A stretch of 64,000 nt of DNA, taken from positions 38,607,985 to 38,671,984 of the forward strand of contig CM067067.1 of the NCBI GenBank assembly GCA_033980235.1. Direction: 5' to 3'. This stretch comes from Diadema setosum. Lineage: Eukaryota > Echinodermata > Echinoidea > Diadematoida > Diadematidae. Positions 58,355 to 64,000 of the stretch are shown in pieces (within the stretch, counting starts at the first letter, position 1; every line of letters starts with the position of its first letter). The notes beneath the pieces were generated by a model. That model did no database searches and was not told where the DNA came from. It saw only the letters and a program-made list of their open reading frames with translations. The translations under genes and the position numbers were made by a program.

Positions 58355-59644
58355 GATCTCAAAGTATTTTACATGAGTTTGTCAGACATGAAATCAGCAA
58401 TCGGTCAAACCTGATCGCCCAAATAGAAAAATGTAATATTTTGTCATTTTCATCCATTGTAAGCAAATTTCAAATGACATCAAACAATAGAATACTGATC
58501 ATGATGTTGATCTATTATTGCTAGTGATGAAAAACACAAGAATAACATAAATATCAAGACCAATGATTTGCGACACACACGGGGATTATTATTTTTTTTT
58601 CTCGATGTATAAGCCTCGTAATGAAACCGCAATTCCTCGAAATACCTGCAGGCAATAGAGCCTCACACTCATGAGGGCTTTCTTGAAATTAAACAAGCAT
58701 GTATGAGCACTTGACTGACCCATATAATATGACAAATGATAACATCCATTGGCGGGAATAAGCAGAATGTGCTTATCCCGGGGCTTGAAATGCCATTCCT
58801 TCAAGAGTTTCAACATTTTCTTGACCAAAGCTTATTTCTGCTAATGAAGTTGACAATGATTGGTGAGTGAGGGGGTTGGTGAGGGGGTTGGTGAGGGGGG
58901 AGGTTGCGACCATGAAGCACCTGAGCGTATGGCGTCCGCGTATTCGGTTCCAATGAGCAGGTGCTTTCCCCCCAACCCCGTGAATGATCAATATCGTGTA
59001 ACTGGTAGCGCACAGACCCAACTCTTGGGCGAGTTCACACACAACCTGATCGATATTCGATCCATCCTTCTCAGCAATCGCAAAGGATGTTATTGCGTCT
59101 TGAATATTGGTCGAAGTTGCAGAGGCTGGTTTCCATTTTACTGATTTTTTCTCCCCCGAGAATCAATAATGTTAAACTCCAACTTTGTGGTCAATGGATG
59201 TCACTTGAGAATATTTACACGTTGCGCTCGATGGGCTCACTGAGTTTCCTCTGGTTACTCTCTGCGAGGCATTGACTCCCACAATATCATTTTCTTTCAA
59301 ATATGTTGAAGAAATCCTCCTACATTGTATTTTTATGAAGACAGAATGTTCAATAACATCTTACATCACTCAGAGCATTGCTAGCACCCAGATTTCTCCT
59401 TCCATGTCATGATTATGCACAAATCCGTCTTTGGCAAGTTGTGCGACAAGAAAACGAAGCATTTACCCTTTGATTACCTTGTAATATTCAGTGAATTTGT
59501 TAAGTAGGAAGTGAATGTAGAACATATAAACGGTATCTAACTTAATGTTTTACTTACATTCAACAGTAAAGAGCGTTTAAGTTGTACACCTATGGGTAGA
59601 GTGGTCCAATGCAATGACAAAAAGTACACAAAAACAGCTGAGAC
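58355..59644. other. no gene seen; spacer
   Basis: A small GT-GAGGGGGTTGGT tandem at 58865-58900. Overlapping frames on both strands there are driven by it. Confidence 0.45.
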
Positions 59645-59646
59645 TA

Positions 59647-60506
59647 CAGTACTCTCCGCGTAATCGGGTATCGCTTAAACGGGTACTCCGTTTAATTGGG
59701 TAGTAGCGTCAAAATCAGTTCCAATGCACATTAAAATTATCTGATAATCGGGTTGCCTCTCCGCATAAATGGGTAAATAATTTTCTTCTACTGTAATTTC
59801 TCCCCACATTTTATCGCAGATATAACACTTTAAGAAATCATGAATGTCAAATTTTCCACGGCTAATCGCATTCTCTGCTTAATTTGCAAAGAAGATCGAT
59901 CATTTGGGGAGTGATTAAACATGAAAACACATGTACCAGCCTACCAGTACCGACTTGCCACACGTAAACAAACATTACACAGTCATGTTATAGCTGGCAC
60001 TCACAATTGCATAGACAAACAGGAGTTGAACACACTTGCGCTCCTCCCTTGCTCCGCAACAACATTCACAATACGAGAAATTTGCAACAAAAATCAGGTC
60101 ATGCACCAGCTCCATAATTTTGCTTTTCCCCGTCACTTCTCGAAAAGTAACCCGACGTTCTACGTGACTAGTGCACGCAAAGAGACGTGCTCATTTCGGA
60201 AACGCCTGCGTGTTAGCGAGGAGTCTATAGTCAAACAACAAAGTTTTCTGAAGACACAATTTTGTCCGTAAAAAGAGTGTAAATTATTGCTCGTGACTGA
60301 GCAAGTGTAAGGTATGTATAATGTGCCGTGCAAGCACGCGTATTAAGCATACAGTGTAGGTGTTTGGTGCAGTGTACAATGCATGTACGTACGCATTGTG
60401 TGCGTCAATTGTGAATGAGACGTGTTCTTCTGTTAATCGGGTCTACTCCGCTTAATCGGGTAAGAAACGCTCTGCCCGAGCCTACCCGATTATGCGGAGA
60501 GTACTG
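59647..60506. mobile_element. 860-bp mariner/pogo-type non-autonomous element
   Basis: The left end CAGTACTCTCCGCGTAATCG pairs with the inverse of the right end, CGATTATGCGGAGAGTACTG. Both continue with GGGTA, and TA flanks each side (59645-59646 and 60507-60508). Subterminal TAATCGGGTA/TTAAACGGGTA units repeat several times. TA duplications and a CAGT start fit the Tc1/mariner group, pogo/Tigger branch. The 116-codon frame at 59921-60271 has no helix-turn-helix or DDE match that I can see. Confidence 0.8.
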
Positions 60507-60509
60507 TAT

Positions 60510-61600
60510 AGGCAGAAGCCGGGAAGTAAGATACAGTGTAGTGAGTTTTGGTGCTTCCAAATTCAACTTAAATCATACTCTAACTGCAATGAAACTTAAG
60601 CATATAAAATTTATGATAATAAAAAAAAACACCTCTATAATATTACCATTTGAAGATAAAATGGTATTCTCTGAAAATGTTAAGACCCTCTATTATTTGA
60701 GTTACGAGGTTCTTTTCTTTCTTCTTTTTTTTACACAGAAATATGTGAAGAAAAAAAAAACCCACGGAAGTGCAAAGTAGGGAAAATGCATATCTCATGC
60801 AGTTGTGCTCGATAGTAACGTTCAATCAAAATAAGACATTTGACCGTGCATCACAAACTAGCAAAAAGTCGCATAACCCAATTTTCCGTGAGGATTCAAA
60901 GTAGGTGAAAACGGGTCAATCCATTCAATATTTAGTTTTTTTCTGAAAGAGCAATTCTTCTTAAAATGGGAAATTGTATTTTTTTTTTGGCAGTTTTTCT
61001 AGAACACCTTGTTTCTCCAGTAGCGTTATGTTTTAAGGGTTCCTTTTCGTTTCTTAAAACCCCTTTACACTCTTCACTTTCAACTCTAACAGTCTAATAT
61101 ATAACTTTTGGAAAGATAATGCTACTGCGTTTAATGTTAGCATTAGTCATGTATAGAACGTGTTTAATGAGTGTGCTAGATTTCTGCTTAATCTAATAAT
61201 CCCTTCGTTGCATTTTACATCCTGTTTTTGTCTCATTCCTTGCATGCGAGCATTGCTAGGTAAGATTAAGCACTTTAATAGACCCTAAAACATCAAAGCC
61301 TCCTTTTAAGTAACACTTTTTGCAGAGGGTGTATTTTCGTTCCATTAGTTAGAGAAGTTAGGAAAGTACAGTTGTTGTGAGTTATATGCTATTTTAAAGC
61401 TTAGAGTCTGCTCTTACAAAATCTGTTCTAATCAAAAACTCTATATATCTGGCGACTCTTTGTTGGTTTTGTGACGTAGGGTCACATTATGTAAATTTGA
61501 ATTGTGAATGATTAATACCTAGTTGGCAGGTATATGTCTGCAACCAATATTATCCATTACGCATGTATCAGAAAAATTAAAAGTTTCAGATTTTATACTA
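60510..61600. other. no gene seen; AT-rich spacer
   Basis: Homopolymer A/T runs; no protein-like frame. Confidence 0.5.
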
Positions 61601-61601
61601 A

Positions 61602-62600
61602 GTACAATACAATACAATCAGATCATTTATATAGCGCCCTTACACAGTCAATGACTGCTTTCGCAGCACTTTACAACATTCAGTTACAGATTGGCATCAA
61701 AAAGGAAAGTCTTAAGACTCTTTTTGAAGACATCAAGGGATGGGGAAATGCGGACGCACCGAGGTAGATCATTCCACAATCGCGGTGCAGCCGTCACAAA
61801 AGCATTGTCCCCCGCTCTACTGATTGTTTTGGGTACATGGAGTAAGGTGCTATCTGCACTTGAACGTAGTCCAGGGCGAGCAGAACAGTATGGGGTGATC
61901 AGAGATCTAAGATAAGTAGGAGCTTTCCCTTGAAGACACTTGTATACAATTGTCAAGATCTTGAAAGCAATGCGCTGTGCGACTGGTAGCCAATGTAGCT
62001 GCTTCAGCAAGGGGGTGACATGACACGCCTACGGCACATGAAGATGAGTTTTGCCGCACGATTCTGTACCCTCTGAAGGCGCTGGACCTGCTGGGAATTG
62101 ATGCCATAAAGCAGCGAGTTGGCGTAATCCAGTCTGGATGCACAGATGGCTCTGACGGAATCCTCACATGCTTTCTTGTCAATGAATGGTCTAATTCGAG
62201 CGATGTTTGATAGATGGTAATGCAGTCCGCGACAGAGATCCGAAACATGCTTGTCCATCTTAAGTGCAGAGTCAAACTGCACACCTAGACTCGTTGCTGA
62301 CAGCTTAGCTCTGATAGGGATGTCTGAGATGGTAAGCGTGACATTCTCTAAACGATGACGGGATTGTGGACTAGCAATTACCACAAACTCAGTCTTGTCA
62401 CAGTTGAGCTTCAGCATATTGTCTTTCATCCACCCCTGCAGATGTTCAATGCACCCGGACAGTGAAAGAAGAGCTTGTTTTACAGGGGTTATAGGATCCG
62501 CAAAAGCATACAGCGTCACATCATCCGTGTACGACTGGACATGCACACCATCATACTGCTCAGTTATGTCTTGTAAAGGATGAGTGTACATGCAAAAGTA
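61602..62600 (-). pseudogene. 5'-truncated, frameshifted L2-clade LINE
   Basis: Minus-strand frame 1 (homology begins near 62591, MYTHPLQDITEQYDG) carries the reverse-transcriptase catalytic motif as YTDD (62520-62531, usual form YADD). It then has the palm/thumb region MKDNMLKLNCDKTEFVVIAS, LSATSLGVQFDSALKMDKHV and RLDYANSLLYGIN. About 62020 it breaks. After a one-base shift, frame 2 resumes HVTPLLKQLHWLPVAQRIAF and ends with AAPRLWNDLP and FKKSLKTFLF (61684). The typical L2 3' tail follows: AGGGCGCTATATAAATGATC and (TTGTA)n at 61602. The endonuclease and the N-terminal palm are missing, so it is dead on arrival, a standard outcome of incomplete reverse transcription. Confidence 0.93.
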
Positions 62601-63714
62601 GATTATTAGTATCAGGTGGTTGTTGAAATATAAAACAAAAACCAAGAAACAAACAAAATGTAAATTCCAAATGGAAATATAAAAGGAAACGCGGTTTAAA
62701 AGAAATCGATGTGCCTTTGCGTTAGAACAATTTGATTTATGCAAATCGTTTCTTCGGTAATTCATTGAAAGCAGAGATGGCATTTTGCAAGTTCCCTTTA
62801 TGCCTATCTTCGTTCCAAGACTTTGTTATGGATGGGGGTTGGAAACAATTAACTTTTGGTCGTGACGAGAATTTTGCTTTGAAAGGATGGTTGCACTGAA
62901 ACATTATATCGTGACTACGGAGGACTATCATACAAGCAAAAAGAAGAAAAATGAGTAAGTAAAGCAACCTTTTCCCATCGCAACGGTAATTTCCATTGAA
63001 ACCTGACAAGCCATCAAAAAGACCGTGTGGGTATAAGACTGTTCCGTAATATAAAGAACCAGGGTCTATGTAAGTGGAACAATATATTCAGATAGGTCAA
63101 CTTTAATCAAGACAGGAGAAGAAATGCGAGAAACGGAGGCACCGACACGCCTTTACCTTTCTCAAACCCCAAAAGAGAAGGAAAACAAAACAGAAACACG
63201 TTTTTGTAGAGATTTTGGATGCTGCGGTTACACACATCTTCTCTTTTTTTTTTTCAGTTTTGTATGTTAGCATTGCCTTCGTAGCATTTTTCTTTTGACT
63301 CTCATCTTTGATTCTGACCATTACGTGACTGACACATGGTTCGATGACCTTTGTTATATTAGTAGTTTCATCAGTGCTTTTGTTACCTGCTGTTGATCTA
63401 GTACAGTAATTTGAATGGCTTGACAACTTTCATTTACAAAGTATTCTCTTTCTTTTCTATTTCTAGGTCGTGTTTTTTTTTTATTTCACTCGTATAATCA
63501 GCAAAATACACATGTGCAGGATGGATCACACTTTTTAAGGGAAGAGTCAACCGCTTTGGATGTCGTTATTTATTGTGAGAGAGCTCATTTCACATTGAAT
63601 TTTTTTCACAAGCTAAAATTAAGGCTTCTCAGTGCATCTGTGCCTAGAAAAAGTGGTACATGTACATGTATGATACCATCTACACGCCATCACGTTAGTT
63701 GATGAACGTTTATT

Positions 63715-63753
<39 letters not shown>

Positions 63754-64000
63754 TGTAAGTGTGCGTTTGTTGTAGAACATTTTTAAAAAGAGTCTCTATT
63801 GTTTCTGCTTCATACTCATTTGAAAAGAATACAGTACGTAGACAATGAATTGAATGGGCACAAGGTAATTGAGAGTATCTGAAAACAAGTGCAATATAAA
63901 ACAAAAATTTTCTTTGTTTTTTTTTAGGGGCGCCTCAGTCAGCATTTGTTAAATGCATGTTATAGTACATTCATTATGAGAATACATGTGGAATAACTTA
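62601..64000. other. no gene seen; spacer with GT repeat
   Basis: Frames upstream of the LINE join (62601-62783) are L/F-rich flank. The (GT)n tract is at 63716-63754. Confidence 0.5.
63716..63754. repeat. (GT)n microsatellite
   Basis: About 18 GT units. Confidence 0.97.

Noticed and set aside
59921..60271. transposase of the mariner-type element
   Set aside because: The 116-codon frame shows no helix-turn-helix, CENP-B or DDE motif; an 860-bp element is too short for an intact pogo transposase.

Overview
The window is AT-rich nuclear DNA from an animal, most likely a marine invertebrate deuterostome. Dense microsatellites, many small inverted-repeat DNA transposons, L2-type LINE debris, a tRNA-derived SINE with an (ATT)n tail, and the GCCTCCGCC...GGAGGCAT repeat would fit an echinoderm such as a sea urchin. 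That placement is inference, not proof. Nothing looks bacterial: there are no operons and no long host reading frames. Host coding content is small and split among short candidate exons. I recognise none of them by family.

Layout. 1-123 holds a partial minus-strand exon cut by the window edge, with two CRE palindromes at 459-502. 2370-2749 is a TTAA-flanked palindromic MITE. 6984-7145 is a hAT-like MITE that abuts a 6.0-kb terminal-inverted-repeat element at 7140-13155. That element has subterminal repeat arrays, a CpG-rich promoter-like block and an unrecognised minus-strand ORF broken by one +1 shift. 14826-17199 is a PIF/Harbinger-like non-autonomous element with TTA target duplications. 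It carries a ~190-bp satellite and a coding-like ORF. 17369-17477 and 18358-19404 are two more MITEs. 20933-21017 is a well-supported signal-peptide first coding exon on the plus strand. 21567-22334 is a LINE/SINE composite inside 14-bp target duplications. 23929-24195 is a MITE with 20-bp perfect TIRs packed with CACAGTGTGAA motifs.

24856-29294 holds three copies of a GTTCGTTATTCC-type repeat. 29496-31282 holds two TTAA MITEs. An RFX X-box sits just upstream of a tiny possible first exon at 35.4 kb. 37.3-38.1 kb contains two candidate exons on opposite strands. 46.3-46.8 kb is a fold-back element. 49.1-51.6 kb is a cluster of coding-like islands on both strands. 52.3-60.5 kb has another TTAA MITE pair, a decayed LINE end, perfect or near-perfect hairpins and an 860-bp mariner/pogo-type element. 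61.6-62.6 kb is a 5'-truncated, frameshifted L2 LINE on the minus strand.

How it works together. Most of the window reads as intergenic or intronic DNA built from mobile-element layers. The plus-strand signal-peptide exon implies a host gene for a secreted or membrane protein, with its remaining exons in or beyond the window. Three minus-strand candidate exons (49613-49831, 37299-37478 and 1-123) are phase-compatible and could belong to one gene, but this is speculation. The most novel-looking item is the 6-kb element with its subterminal arrays and unrecognised protein. Splice and exon calls were made by eye without alignment, and open frames of ~40 codons are common by chance in DNA of this length.
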